The translations under genes and the position numbers were made by a program. From contig DBFJJS010000017.1 of NCBI GenBank assembly GCA_048393055.1, forward strand, positions 22,280 to 86,279: a stretch of DNA of 64,000 nt. Reading direction: 5' to 3'. This DNA is from Faeciplasma sp048393055. Its GTDB lineage: Bacteria > Bacillota > Clostridia > Oscillospirales > Ruminococcaceae. How positions within the stretch are numbered: position 1 is the stretch's first letter; each line of letters opens with the position of its first letter. Of this stretch, positions 32,887 through 42,310 are shown one piece after another. The notes under the pieces were generated by a model, which saw only the letters and a program-made list of their open reading frames with translations, did no database searches and was not told the DNA's origin.

Positions 32887-33835
32887 AATAGATTACGGCG
32901 AGCTGGCCGGTCTTATCGAAAAATGCGGCAGCGCGGTGATACTGACCCACAAAAGCCCGGATGGCGACTGTATCGGTGCGGGGCTTGCGCTGTGCTACTA
33001 CCTCAGGTCAAAGGGGAAAAAGGCAAACGTCCTTAATTCCGACGGCATACCCAAAAGGTACGACTTTTTGGCGCAGGGGTACTCGGACGAGGAATTCGAG
33101 CCGGAATATGTTATATCGGTAGACCTTGCAGACACCCAGCTTCTCGGCGAACCGCTGGAAAAATACAAGGACAGGGTGGATTTGTGCATAGACCACCACA
33201 AGTCGAATAAGCTTTATGCTAAGCGCAGCTTTGTGGATGGCGACGCCTGCGCTGCCTGTCTGATGCTTTACGAGCTTTTCGGCTTTATGGGCGAGCTGGA
33301 TGGCGCGGGGGAGCTTATAGCCTCCTGTCTGTACACTGGAATCGCCACCGACACCGGCTGCTTTAAATTTCAGAACACCAGCCCGCAGGCGCACAGGGCG
33401 GCGGCAAGGCTGATGGAGCTGGGCGTGGACTATGAAAATATAAACCGCAGGATGTTTGAAATAAAATCGCGCGGGAGGATTTTTGCCGAGCAGAAGCTTA
33501 TCGGCAGGATGAAGTTCTTCTGCGGCGACGAAATAGCGCTTATAACCGTAACAAACGACATGATAGACGGCTACGGCATAGACCGCGCGGAGCTGGACGG
33601 CTTTGCTTCGATACCGCTTACTGTTGAGGGCGTGAAGATAGGGATAACTCTGAAGCAGCAGGAGGACGCGCCAGGACAGTTCAAGGTCTCAATCCGCACT
33701 ATCGACGCCGACGCCTCTAAAATAGCGGAGCGCTTCGGCGGAGGAGGACACGCGCGGGCGGCTGGCTGCACCATTGAGGGAGACGTTCACGACGTCACGA
33801 GGATGATCGTCGAAGAGGCGGAAAAATACTTATGA
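32879..33835 (+). CDS. nrnA: DHH/DHHA1 phosphoesterase, NrnA-like
   Basis: A 318-residue bifunctional oligoribonuclease/phosphatase of the DHH family. The metal-binding motifs are THKSPDGDCIGAG (residues ~19-31), SVDLADT, CIDHHKSN (the DHH motif) and the DHHA1 motif GGGHARAAG near the C-terminus. NrnA degrades nanoRNAs and dephosphorylates 3',5'-pAp; some relatives hydrolyse pApA or c-di-AMP. The start ATG overlaps the rbfA stop, with GGAGGG upstream, and the stop overlaps truB (ATGA). This rbfA-nrnA-truB-ribF order is common in Firmicutes. Confidence 0.92.
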   Translation: MSKIDYGELAGLIEKCGSAVILTHKSPDGDCIGAGLALCYYLRSKGKKANVLNSDGIPKRYDFLAQGYSDEEFEPEYVISVDLADTQLLGEPLEKYKDRVDLCIDHHKSNKLYAKRSFVDGDACAACLMLYELFGFMGELDGAGELIASCLYTGIATDTGCFKFQNTSPQAHRAAARLMELGVDYENINRRMFEIKSRGRIFAEQKLIGRMKFFCGDEIALITVTNDMIDGYGIDRAELDGFASIPLTVEGVKIGITLKQQEDAPGQFKVSIRTIDADASKIAERFGGGGHARAAGCTIEGDVHDVTRMIVEEAEKYL

Positions 33836-34713
33836 AGCCGGGGATTTTGCTTGTAAACAAGCCCCAGGGGTTCACCTCCTTCGACGTTATAGCCGTTTTA
33901 AGGGGCATTTTGCACGAGAGAAGGCTCGGTCACACCGGAACGCTCGACCCCATGGCGACCGGGGTGCTGCCGGTTTTGGTGGGAAGCGCCGCGAAGGCCG
34001 CGGACATCCTTCCCGAAAACGAAAAAAGATACGAAGCGGGCTTTAAGCTCGGGCTTGCCACCGACACTCTCGACGTAACCGGCAAGACGGTTGAAACAGT
34101 AAGCGCCGTTGCGTCGCACGGGGACATAGAGCGGGTCTTGGAGTGCTTTCGGGGCAAAATAATGCAGACCCCGCCGATGTACTCCGCAGTAAGGGTAAAC
34201 GGCAGGCGGCTTTACGAGCTGGCGCGCCGGGGAGAAGAGGTAAAAAGGCAGCCAAGAGAGGTGCATATTTACCGGCTTGAGCTTTTGGAGTTCAATGAAG
34301 GGCTTCAAACCGGTAGGCTTATGGTGAGCTGCTCCAAGGGCACGTACATACGCTCGCTTATAGACGACATAGCCCGGGCGGCAGGAACGCTTGGGGTAAT
34401 GACAGACCTTGTAAGGACATATTCCCAGGGCTTTGAGCTTAAGGACTGCCTGAGCCTCGACGAAATAAAGGCGCTTGACGACCCGTTCAGCCGGATAATA
34501 CCGGTGGACAGGCTGTTTGAGTGCTACAAAAGGCTGGATTTAAACGAGAAGCAGGCTGCAATGTATAAAAACGGCGTGAGGCTGGACTGTAAGCGCGTTC
34601 GCGGGGCAAACGAAAGCGAGGACGGGATTTACCGCGTATACGGCGCGGAATTTCTGGGGCTTTGCGTGGTATCAAACGGCGAGCTGCGCGTTTACAAAAA
34701 TTTCTGGCAATGA
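33832..34713 (+). CDS. truB: tRNA pseudouridine55 synthase TruB
   Basis: A 293-residue enzyme that makes pseudouridine 55 in the T-loop of tRNAs. The N-terminal GILLVNKPQGFTSFDVI and GHTGTLDPMATGVLPVLVG (with the catalytic Asp) are diagnostic. TPPMYSAVRVNGRRLYELARRGEEV and CSKGTYIRSLIDDI follow, as in the family. The C-terminal ~60 residues are a short PUA-like extension. The start is coupled to nrnA by an ATGA overlap. ribF follows after 24 bases. Confidence 0.96.
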   Translation: MKPGILLVNKPQGFTSFDVIAVLRGILHERRLGHTGTLDPMATGVLPVLVGSAAKAADILPENEKRYEAGFKLGLATDTLDVTGKTVETVSAVASHGDIERVLECFRGKIMQTPPMYSAVRVNGRRLYELARRGEEVKRQPREVHIYRLELLEFNEGLQTGRLMVSCSKGTYIRSLIDDIARAAGTLGVMTDLVRTYSQGFELKDCLSLDEIKALDDPFSRIIPVDRLFECYKRLDLNEKQAAMYKNGVRLDCKRVRGANESEDGIYRVYGAEFLGLCVVSNGELRVYKNFWQ

Positions 34714-34737
34714 CGCTTTGACGAAAGGCGGGATAGT

Positions 34738-35589
34738 GTGGATAAGGCGGTGCTTCTCGGATTGTTCGACGGCGTTCACATAGGACATGCCGCCGCGCTT
34801 GAGGCGCTTTGCAAAACCGGCGCGAAGGAAAAGCTGGTTTATACCTTCCGCTCGGCTGAGCTTGACACCAAGGGCGAAAGAAAGCTTTTGCTCACTGATT
34901 CGGAAAAGGAGGAGAAGCTTTTGTCGCTCGGCGCGGACAGAGTCATATTCGCGGATTTCAACAGCGTAAGAGAGCTTACGGCCGAGGAATTTGTTTGCGG
35001 AGTTTTGTCAGAGGAGCTTCATGCGGAAGCGGTCGTGTGCGGCGAGAATTTCCGCTTCGGCAGGGGAGCTGCGGCCGGAAAAACAGAGCTTGAGGAGCTG
35101 CTGGGAGCGCGGCTGATATGCGTTCCGACGGTCTTTCGGGGCGGCGAGCCGGTCTCTACCACCAGAATACGCGGGCTTTTGGAAACGGGACGCATAAAGG
35201 AAGCCAACGCGCTTTTGGGATACCGCTACTTTGTCAGAGGCAGGGTGGTGCACGGCAACAGCTTCGGCAGGCGGATGGGGATAAGGACTATCAACACCGC
35301 GTGCAGCCCGTTAAAGCTTATCCCTGCGGACGGCGTTTATTCAAGCGATGCCATTATAGACGGCAGGAGGTATCTGTCCGTTACCGACATAGGCGTAAAG
35401 CCCACCGTCTGCGACGGCGCGCAAAGGGGAGTGGAGACCCATATCCTTGAATTTGACGCGGATATATATGATACAACTGCAAGTATAATATTTAATGATT
35501 TTTACCGCGAGGAGAAAAAATTTGACTCCACAGCGGAGCTTATAGATCAGATAAACCGTGATATAAACAGAAGAAGGGAGGAAGGCTGA
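34738..35589 (+). CDS. ribF: Bifunctional riboflavin kinase/FAD synthetase
   Basis: A 283-residue enzyme converting riboflavin to FMN and then FAD. The N-terminal nucleotidyltransferase domain has LGLFDGVHIGHAAAL and, further on, VVCGENFRFGRGAAG-like FRFGRGAAAG and STTRIRGLLETG. The C-terminal riboflavin kinase domain has GRVVHGNSFGRRMGIRTINT, DGVYSS and HILEFDADIYD. The start codon is GTG at 34738, behind AAAGGCGGG. It supplies FMN for HydB and FAD for MnmG encoded in this window. The ~180-residue first domain is slightly compact. Confidence 0.95.
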   Translation: MDKAVLLGLFDGVHIGHAAALEALCKTGAKEKLVYTFRSAELDTKGERKLLLTDSEKEEKLLSLGADRVIFADFNSVRELTAEEFVCGVLSEELHAEAVVCGENFRFGRGAAAGKTELEELLGARLICVPTVFRGGEPVSTTRIRGLLETGRIKEANALLGYRYFVRGRVVHGNSFGRRMGIRTINTACSPLKLIPADGVYSSDAIIDGRRYLSVTDIGVKPTVCDGAQRGVETHILEFDADIYDTTASIIFNDFYREEKKFDSTAELIDQINRDINRRREEG

Positions 35590-35610
35590 GTTAATCAGCT
35601 TATTTTGAAC

Positions 35611-37065
35611 ATGAACGAGGTAAGAACAAGGTTTGCGCCCAGCCCTACGGGCTACATGCATATAGGAAACCTCAGGACCGCGCTTTACACCTATCTTATA
35701 GCGAAAAAGGCGGGGGGAAAGTTCATCCTGAGAATCGAGGACACCGACCAGGAAAGATATGTCGAGGGAGCGGTCGAGATAATATACCGCACTCTTAAAA
35801 CGGTTGGCCTTAACTGGGACGAGGGTCCCGATATCGGAGGGCCTGTCGGACCGTATATTCAGTCGCAGAGGATGGGCATATTTAAAAAATACGCCCTGGA
35901 GCTTGTTGAAAAGGGAGAGGCGTATTACTGCTTCTGCGACAAGGACAGGCTCGCGGAGCTCAAAGCGGTGCAGGAGGCGTCGGGAGTCAGCCCGATGTAC
36001 GACAGGCACTGCCGCAGCCTCTCAAAGGAGGAGGTAGACAAAAAGCTTGCCGAGGGCGTACCATACGTTATCCGCCAGAAGATACCTCTCGAGGGAACGA
36101 CCACCTTCCACGACGAGCTTTACGGCGACATAACCGTCGATAATTCCACGCTCGACGACCAGATACTTCTCAAGGCGGACGGAATGCCGACATATAACTT
36201 TGCGAACGTGGTGGACGACCACCTTATGGGAATAACTCACGTCGTCAGGGGAAACGAGTATCTGGCCTCCACCCCCAAGTACAATCTTCTGTATAAGGCG
36301 TTCGGCTGGGAGATCCCAAAGTATATCCACGTCGAGCACATCATGAAGGACAAGCACAACAAGCTGTCCAAGCGAAACGGGGACGCATCCTTCGAGGACC
36401 TTATGGCAAAGGGATATCTTCCCGACGCTGTTATTAACTACATCGCGCTTCTGGGCTGGGCGCCCAAGGGCGAGCGCGAGATATTCAGCCTTTCGGAGCT
36501 TATAGAAGAGTTTGATATATCCGGCCTTTCAAAGTCCCCGGCGATATTCGACCCGCTAAAGCTTCGTGCAATAAACGCCGAATACATCAGGCGCATGACC
36601 CCGGAGAAATTTCTGGAGCACGCGACGCCATATATCAGGCAGAGCGTTAAGCGCGAGGATGTGGATCTTGCGAAGATAGCGGCGCTTTTGCAGAACCGCA
36701 CCGAGGTGTTTACCGACATCCCGGAGCAGGTCGATTTTATAGACAGTATGCCGGATTATGAGCTGTCGCTGTATGAAAACAAGAAGATGAAAACAAACTG
36801 CGACACCTCCTACGAGGTCCTTACCCACACCTTACCCGTTTTGGAGGGGCTGAAGGAGTGGAATTTCGATTCGCTTCACGACGCATTGTTTAAGCTTATA
36901 GCCGATATGGAGGTAAAAAACGGCTATGTTTTATGGCCGGTGCGCGTGGCGATAAGCGGAAAGCAGTTCACTCCAGGAGGTGCGCTTGAAATAGCCGACA
37001 TCATCGGAAGGGACGATACCCTTGAAAGAATGAGGCGCTCCATAAGGAAGCTTGAAAGCAGGTAG
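35611..37065 (+). CDS. gltX: Glutamyl-tRNA synthetase
   Basis: A 484-residue class I synthetase. The HIGH motif is GYMHIGNLRTALYTYL in residues ~12-27 behind RFAPSPTG, and the KMSKS motif is KLSKRNGD. LRIEDTDQERYVEGAVE and the C-terminal helical anticodon-binding domain are as in bacterial GluRS. No Shine-Dalgarno stands at normal distance. GGAGGAAGG is about 25 bases upstream, but a small hairpin (GCTGA/TCAGC at 35585-35599) between them could bring it closer. A TTG at 35605 is an alternative start. Whether it also charges tRNA-Gln is not visible. Confidence 0.95.
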   Translation: MNEVRTRFAPSPTGYMHIGNLRTALYTYLIAKKAGGKFILRIEDTDQERYVEGAVEIIYRTLKTVGLNWDEGPDIGGPVGPYIQSQRMGIFKKYALELVEKGEAYYCFCDKDRLAELKAVQEASGVSPMYDRHCRSLSKEEVDKKLAEGVPYVIRQKIPLEGTTTFHDELYGDITVDNSTLDDQILLKADGMPTYNFANVVDDHLMGITHVVRGNEYLASTPKYNLLYKAFGWEIPKYIHVEHIMKDKHNKLSKRNGDASFEDLMAKGYLPDAVINYIALLGWAPKGEREIFSLSELIEEFDISGLSKSPAIFDPLKLRAINAEYIRRMTPEKFLEHATPYIRQSVKREDVDLAKIAALLQNRTEVFTDIPEQVDFIDSMPDYELSLYENKKMKTNCDTSYEVLTHTLPVLEGLKEWNFDSLHDALFKLIADMEVKNGYVLWPVRVAISGKQFTPGGALEIADIIGRDDTLERMRRSIRKLESR

Positions 37066-37180
37066 CGGCGTGCGAGCATAAATTTTCAACATAAGACAAT
37101 GTTTTTGCACACTTTACACACCAATTACACACAGGCGTCTTATTCTATAATGTAACGCTGGCACGAAAGGATGAAAACTG

Positions 37181-38173
37181 ATGATAGAGGTAAAAAACCT
37201 TTGTAAGTCCTACGGCGACAAAAAAGCGGTGGACAACATAAGCTTCAAAGCCAACAACGGCGAAATCCTCGGATTTTTAGGGCCGAACGGCGCGGGAAAG
37301 TCCACTACCATGAACATACTCACAGGATACCTTTCCTCAACGAGCGGCGAGGTGTATATAAACGGCAAGGAAATACTTGACGACCCCATAGGAGCGAAAA
37401 AGGAGATAGGATATCTTCCCGAGTTCCCGCCCCTGTATCTTGACATGACGGTAAAGGAGTACCTTTGCTTTATCTACGAGCTTAAGGGCTGCCGCCTGCC
37501 GAGAAACACCCATCTTAAAGAAATATGCGAGCTTGTCAAGATAGACAACGTCTACAACCGCATAATAAAGAACCTTTCAAAGGGATACAAGCAGCGCGTG
37601 GGGCTTGCGCAGGCGTTGGTGGGAAACCCCAAGGCTCTCATTCTCGATGAGCCCACCGTAGGTCTTGACCCGAAGCAGATAATCGAGATACGCACACTTA
37701 TAAAAAAGCTCGGCAAAAACCACACCGTCATCCTTTCGTCGCATATACTCACCGAGGTACAGGCGGTATGCGACAGGATAGTGGTAATAAACCAGGGGAA
37801 GATAGTCGCGGACGACACCGCCGACAACCTTTCAAACGCCCTCACTGCCGACCACAAGCTTATAGCCAGGATCGACGGCCCAAGGGAGGAAGTAATAAAG
37901 GTAGTAAGCGGCATTTCCGGCGTCGTTTCGGTTCTGGCGGACAGCCAGAGGGAAAAGGGCGTTTGGGAGTACAACATCGAGGCGGTAGAGGGAACGGATA
38001 TAAGGCGTGAGCTCAACCGCAGGCTTGCCGCAAGAAACTGGTATATCATGGGTCTTAGGTCGAGCGAGCTTACCCTTGAGGATATCTTCTTAAAGCTTAC
38101 CATGGGCGAGAGCGTAAACGAGTTTATGAACAAAAAGGCTGAAGATCTTGAAAGCCACAGCTTGGAGGGGTAA
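37181..38173 (+). CDS. ABC transporter ATPase, GldA-like
   Basis: A 330-residue ABC ATPase with Walker A GPNGAGKST, Q-loop region YLPEFPPLY, signature LSKGYKQR, Walker B ALILDEP and switch His in SSHIL. About 100 residues beyond the nucleotide-binding domain form a C-terminal extension typical of ABC-2 exporters. It starts a four-gene set: ATPase, six-segment permease, GldG-like protein and DUF4340 protein. This set resembles GldA-GldF-GldG, known from Bacteroidetes gliding but found widely in non-gliding bacteria, where its function is unknown. The permease follows after two bases. GAAAGG lies upstream of the ATG. Confidence 0.88.
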   Translation: MIEVKNLCKSYGDKKAVDNISFKANNGEILGFLGPNGAGKSTTMNILTGYLSSTSGEVYINGKEILDDPIGAKKEIGYLPEFPPLYLDMTVKEYLCFIYELKGCRLPRNTHLKEICELVKIDNVYNRIIKNLSKGYKQRVGLAQALVGNPKALILDEPTVGLDPKQIIEIRTLIKKLGKNHTVILSSHILTEVQAVCDRIVVINQGKIVADDTADNLSNALTADHKLIARIDGPREEVIKVVSGISGVVSVLADSQREKGVWEYNIEAVEGTDIRRELNRRLAARNWYIMGLRSSELTLEDIFLKLTMGESVNEFMNKKAEDLESHSLEG

Positions 38174-38175
38174 GC

Positions 38176-38904
38176 ATGAACGCAATATTTAAGCGCGAGG
38201 TAAGCGCGTATTTTAATTCTCTGATAGGTTACATCTTTTTGGCGGCGTTTTTTGCCGCGTCCGGAGTGCTTTTCGGGCTTACATCGGTCACGCAGAGCGC
38301 GCAGGACGGTCTTTTATACCTTACGACCGACATGTCGAGCATGTTCTCGCTTCTGTTCTTCGCCCTGCTGGTCCTGATACCGATTCTTACGATGAGGACT
38401 CTTTCTGAGGACAAGCGAAATAAAACCGATCAGTGCCTTCTTACAGCGCCTATAAGCCTTACGTCGCTGGTTTTGGGCAAATATCTGGCGGCGTTTCTTA
38501 TCTACCTGATGGGCGTTTTGATGACGCTTGTCTATGCCATTGTGCTCAGCTTTTTCGCCGAGGTCGCATGGCTTGAGGTGCTTGGAAACGTAGTGGGCCT
38601 TATACTTGTCGGAGCGGCGTTTACGGCCGTCGGACTTTTTATCTCATCGCTCACCGAAAACCAGGTAATAGCGGCGGTGGGAAGCTTTGTATGCATGTGC
38701 GCGCTGTATCTGATATCTGCCATCGGAGCTATCATACCGGTGGACTGGATAGCGAAAATATTTGCGGAGCTTTCCTTTGCGGACAGGTACTACACATTTA
38801 CATACGGTATATTCGACTTTTCCAATGTGCTGTTCTTTATCAGCATAGCGGTGATATTTATCTTCCTGACCATAAGGGTTCTGGAAAGACGCCGCTGGAA
38901 CTGA
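38176..38904 (+). CDS. ABC-2 permease, GldF-like
   Basis: A 242-residue membrane protein with six hydrophobic segments (about residues 15-40, 55-75, 95-130, 140-165, 170-195 and 215-235). FKREVSAYFNSLIGYIFLAAFF at the start and MRTLSEDKRNKTDQCLLTAPIS in the first cytoplasmic loop are typical of the ABC-2/GldF permeases. It is two bases behind the ATPase gene and surely forms a complex with it. The transported substrate is not known. Confidence 0.87.
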   Translation: MNAIFKREVSAYFNSLIGYIFLAAFFAASGVLFGLTSVTQSAQDGLLYLTTDMSSMFSLLFFALLVLIPILTMRTLSEDKRNKTDQCLLTAPISLTSLVLGKYLAAFLIYLMGVLMTLVYAIVLSFFAEVAWLEVLGNVVGLILVGAAFTAVGLFISSLTENQVIAAVGSFVCMCALYLISAIGAIIPVDWIAKIFAELSFADRYYTFTYGIFDFSNVLFFISIAVIFIFLTIRVLERRRWN

Positions 38905-38935
38905 TTTGGCCTGGCGCAGAAAGGATTGAGACAGT

Positions 38936-40522
38936 ATGAATATAAAAGGATTTTCGCAGTTTGCTTCGGGAAACGGCGGCAGGGAAAAGAAAAAGATAAA
39001 CAAGCGCCATTTAAAGTACGGCTCACTGGCGACGGGGCTGACGGTGCTGTTCGTCGCGGCGGTAGTGCTTGTGAACATAGTTGTCACGATGCTCTTCGAC
39101 CGCTTCCCGATAACCCTCGACCTGACGGGAGACAGCATATATTCCGTGTCGGAGGAGACGCGCGACTATGTCGAAGGGATAACCTCCCCGGTCAGCATAA
39201 CGATAATGGCGACGGAGGACAATTTCCGCTCCATAAGCGACTATACCGTGCAGTGCGCGGAGCTTTTGGAGAATTATCAGCAGTATAACCCGCTTATATC
39301 GGTGAGCTACAGGGATCTTTTGTCGAACCCTGATTTTACCGCCAACTATTCGCAGGTGCTTACCAGCGGCGACATTATAGTAGAGCTTGACAATCAGGAG
39401 CACAACAGGGTAAAAGTGGTTTCGCTGTGCGACATTATAAACGTGCCGGACGACTATGCAGCCACCCTCGCGGGGTATGAGCAGAGCTACGGCGCGCTCT
39501 ATACCCACCAGATGTTCGATTATTACGGCATTATAGTTTCCTCAAACGCAGAGCAGGCTATAACCTCCGCGATAATGGCGGTTACCGACGCCAACCCAAT
39601 AACCGTTGCGACGCTTACATATCCCGGAGGAAACGAATCTGATGTAAGCGGACTTACCAATTTACTGGATAAAAACGGATATGTTTTGACTACGCTAAAC
39701 ATCCAGACCGACGACATCCCGGAGGACGTGGATATTATCATAATCCCTGCTCCGAAGGTAGATTATACCGAGGCTGAGACCCAGAAGATATCAGAGTGGC
39801 TTACAAACGGGGGAGAGCTCGGGCGCGACCTTATATATGTCGCCTCCGCGCAGCAGGCTCAAACGCCTAATCTCGACGCGCTGCTATACAGGTACGGCAT
39901 AACGGTGGAGGATAAGATAATATACGAGACAAACTCCAACTACTATACCGGTGTTCAGAATTACACCTTCCAGACGATGGCTTCAGAAAATTACAGGGAC
40001 GACATAGCAAATCCGGAGCTGTCGCTGGTTGTGCCGAATGCGAGGGCGGTAACAGCAAGGTTTAACTTAGAGAGTGGATATACTACCTGTGAGGTGCTGG
40101 TAAACTCCTCGAACGGCGCTGTGCTCAGGGATATGTACGACACATCTTCCGAATGGGATGCGTCCGAGGCTCAGGAAAGAGGGACTTTCAGCTCCGTTGT
40201 TTTGGGACGGTATGAGGCTCTCAATCAGGATACGCACATATCCTCTTATACAAACGTCATAGCGGTGGGCTCAGACCTCATGCTTTCAAGCACTCTGATG
40301 TCTGCGTCGCAGTTCAACAACGGCGACTTCTTCCTCAGCCTTATCAACGAGCTGAGCGGCAAGACCGAGGGCATCACAATTCTTCCTAAAACCATTCAAG
40401 CGTCGGGGGTTCTGGTAAACGACACCGTCAAGAATTCTCTTAACCTTACATTCGCAGTTATAATACCCGCGCTCGTGCTGATAGTAGGCACAGCCGTCTG
40501 GATTAGAAGGAGACACATGTAA
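38936..40522 (+). CDS. GldG-like ABC auxiliary protein
   Basis: A 528-residue protein with a cytoplasmic basic start, a membrane segment at about residues 34-57, a large extracellular domain, and a second segment at about 503-522 followed by the basic end WIRRRHM. The sequence LTGDSIYSVSEETRDYVEGITSPVSITIMAT begins the ABC_transp_aux (GldG) domain, and DIPEDVDIIIIPAPKVDYTEAETQKISEWL lies in the region typical of the family. In the extracellular part the fold resembles a glutamine-amidotransferase-like Rossmann domain. The stop TAA is directly followed by the ATG of the DUF4340 gene. Confidence 0.82.
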   Translation: MNIKGFSQFASGNGGREKKKINKRHLKYGSLATGLTVLFVAAVVLVNIVVTMLFDRFPITLDLTGDSIYSVSEETRDYVEGITSPVSITIMATEDNFRSISDYTVQCAELLENYQQYNPLISVSYRDLLSNPDFTANYSQVLTSGDIIVELDNQEHNRVKVVSLCDIINVPDDYAATLAGYEQSYGALYTHQMFDYYGIIVSSNAEQAITSAIMAVTDANPITVATLTYPGGNESDVSGLTNLLDKNGYVLTTLNIQTDDIPEDVDIIIIPAPKVDYTEAETQKISEWLTNGGELGRDLIYVASAQQAQTPNLDALLYRYGITVEDKIIYETNSNYYTGVQNYTFQTMASENYRDDIANPELSLVVPNARAVTARFNLESGYTTCEVLVNSSNGAVLRDMYDTSSEWDASEAQERGTFSSVVLGRYEALNQDTHISSYTNVIAVGSDLMLSSTLMSASQFNNGDFFLSLINELSGKTEGITILPKTIQASGVLVNDTVKNSLNLTFAVIIPALVLIVGTAVWIRRRHM

Positions 40523-42007
40523 ATGAAATCAAGGACGAGAAACTTAATCTTTGTCGCAATATTCGTAGTCTGCCTTGCCCTGGTATTCCTGCTGCTGGTT
40601 TTGACGCAGCCCAAGGAGGGAAGCGACGCCGAGAGCGATATAACGGCCGACACATCCGTCGTACTCCTTTCAGGAACTAACGATGACGTTGCGAGTATGA
40701 CGGTAAAAAACGATAGCGGCGAGTACACCATAACCAGCAGCTCGAAGGGTTTTTCTGTGGTCGAGCTCGAGGGTCTGAGGCAGAACACAACGACCCTTTC
40801 TGCTATGGCCAACTGCGCGTCCGGCATAACAGCTCAGACACTTGCGGAGGAAAACGCTTCCGACCTTGAAAAATACGGGCTTTCCGAGGACGACCCCGAA
40901 GCAAGCTGCACTGTTACGCTAAAGGATGGCACCACCTATACGATTCTCTACGGTATAACCGCTCCCGACGGTAACAGCGTCTATGTCAGATTTGCAGACA
41001 GCAACGACGTATATGTGGTCCTTGCAAACTCATCTACTTATTTTTATAATCCAAAGGAGAGGTTCATAAGCCTTATAGTTCACGATGAAATAGCAAGCGA
41101 GAGCGTGGCGCCTACAATAGACCTTCTCACGGTAACGAGAAAGGACCTAGACTATGACATAGTGTTCGAGGACGATACCAAAAATTACGCCTCGGACGAG
41201 GTTTCAATGGCGTCCTCGCAGGTGATGATCTCCCCTGTGTATGCATATCTCGATATTATAAACTCTAATGCCATCATATACGGCATCTGGGGGCTTACCG
41301 CCACCGAGGCGATAGTTCCGTTCCCGACGGAGGAAGACTTCGAACAGTATGGTCTTGACGACCCGTTCTGCACGGTAGTATTAAACGCGGAGCTTCAGAC
41401 GTATACTCTTAAAATAGGCGACGTGGCGTCCTATACCTACGATGAGGAGGGCAACGAGACAAACGAGCCCGCTTACTTCTACGGCTACTTTGAAGGCGTG
41501 GACGTAATATATACCTTTGCCGCGAGCGAGGTGCCGTGGGCGACGTTCATGCCCATAGATATACTTTCGAGCATGATGACCTCAAATTACATTCTCAAGC
41601 TCGACTACATGGATATTCAGGTGCACAACGGCGAGGATATAGACTATTACTTTGACGTCACCGGAGACGTTGATACCACTGAGCTGAGCGCAACGCTCAA
41701 CGGCAATCCCGTGGACACCCCGTCCTTCCAGACGCTCTATCAGTTCATCCTTAAGTGCCCGATAGACGCGCTCTGCTTTGACGAGCCGGCCGAGGACGCG
41801 AAGCTTCTGTGCTTTATCGAGTTCCGCAGGGACGACGGCGGCGGGGATACGCTTGAGTTTTACGACGGAGGCTCAAACCGCGTCATAATAAAGCTCAACG
41901 GCGTGACCTCCTTCAGCCAGCCAAAGAGCTATTTGGACGTGCTGTGCTCCAACCTTGAGCTGTTTGCAAACGGTGCTTCGGGAGAAGAGCTTCAGATGAT
42001 TTGGTAA
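40523..42007 (+). CDS. DUF4340 domain-containing membrane-anchored protein
   Basis: A 494-residue protein with one N-terminal membrane anchor (residues ~8-28) and an extracellular region. The stretch EYTITSSSKGFSVVELEGLRQNTTTLSAMANCASGITAQTLAEE...LEKYGLSEDDPEASCTVTLKDGTTYTILYG is the DUF4340 pattern, repeated less clearly around residue 270 (EQYGLDDPFCTVVLN, TYTLKIGDVA). DUF4340 genes accompany GldG-like genes in many genomes, and here they are contiguous with no spacer. The role is unknown, and the protein probably sits on the cell surface beside the GldFG complex. Confidence 0.8.
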   Translation: MKSRTRNLIFVAIFVVCLALVFLLLVLTQPKEGSDAESDITADTSVVLLSGTNDDVASMTVKNDSGEYTITSSSKGFSVVELEGLRQNTTTLSAMANCASGITAQTLAEENASDLEKYGLSEDDPEASCTVTLKDGTTYTILYGITAPDGNSVYVRFADSNDVYVVLANSSTYFYNPKERFISLIVHDEIASESVAPTIDLLTVTRKDLDYDIVFEDDTKNYASDEVSMASSQVMISPVYAYLDIINSNAIIYGIWGLTATEAIVPFPTEEDFEQYGLDDPFCTVVLNAELQTYTLKIGDVASYTYDEEGNETNEPAYFYGYFEGVDVIYTFAASEVPWATFMPIDILSSMMTSNYILKLDYMDIQVHNGEDIDYYFDVTGDVDTTELSATLNGNPVDTPSFQTLYQFILKCPIDALCFDEPAEDAKLLCFIEFRRDDGGGDTLEFYDGGSNRVIIKLNGVTSFSQPKSYLDVLCSNLELFANGASGEELQMIW

Positions 42008-42040
42008 TACCGCAGTAAAGCGGCGAGAAAGGAGACTGCA

Positions 42041-42310
42041 ATGGCTGAAAAGTTTTTTGAATATAAAGGGCTTCCGCTTGTGAGGAAGGGCAGCGAGCTT
42101 TATTACGGCAGCATGGGGGACAACGAGGTGGTTATGTTCCAGATTGCCTCTCAAAAAAAGGAGGGCGATCTCGATATTGCGACAAAGGTGAGGATATACC
42201 GAATGCTCACAGACGAATCCGTCCCTGTAATGGAGCGCATAACAAAGACCGCCGAGAAGCCAAGCCTTTTCGAGGCGTTAGATCTTGCTCACGACTGGAT
42301 CGGAAGATAG
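42041..42310 (+). CDS. Small conserved hypothetical protein
   Basis: An 89-residue soluble protein that I cannot assign to a named family. It has a beta-rich N-terminal half (FFEYKGLPLVRKGSELYYGSM, NEVVMFQIAS) and a helical end (SLFEALDLAHDWIGR). An AAGGAGA site stands 10 bases before the ATG, and the gene follows the DUF4340 gene by 33 bases, so it is likely co-transcribed. There are no cysteines, signal peptide or membrane segment. Codon use looks like that of neighbouring genes. Confidence 0.75.
   Translation: MAEKFFEYKGLPLVRKGSELYYGSMGDNEVVMFQIASQKKEGDLDIATKVRIYRMLTDESVPVMERITKTAEKPSLFEALDLAHDWIGR

Noticed and set aside
37123..37151. Promoter of the Gld-like operon using TATAAT at 37146-37151
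   Set aside because: No acceptable -35 box lies 16 to 18 bases upstream, so I did not list it as a promoter although the -10 box may be real.
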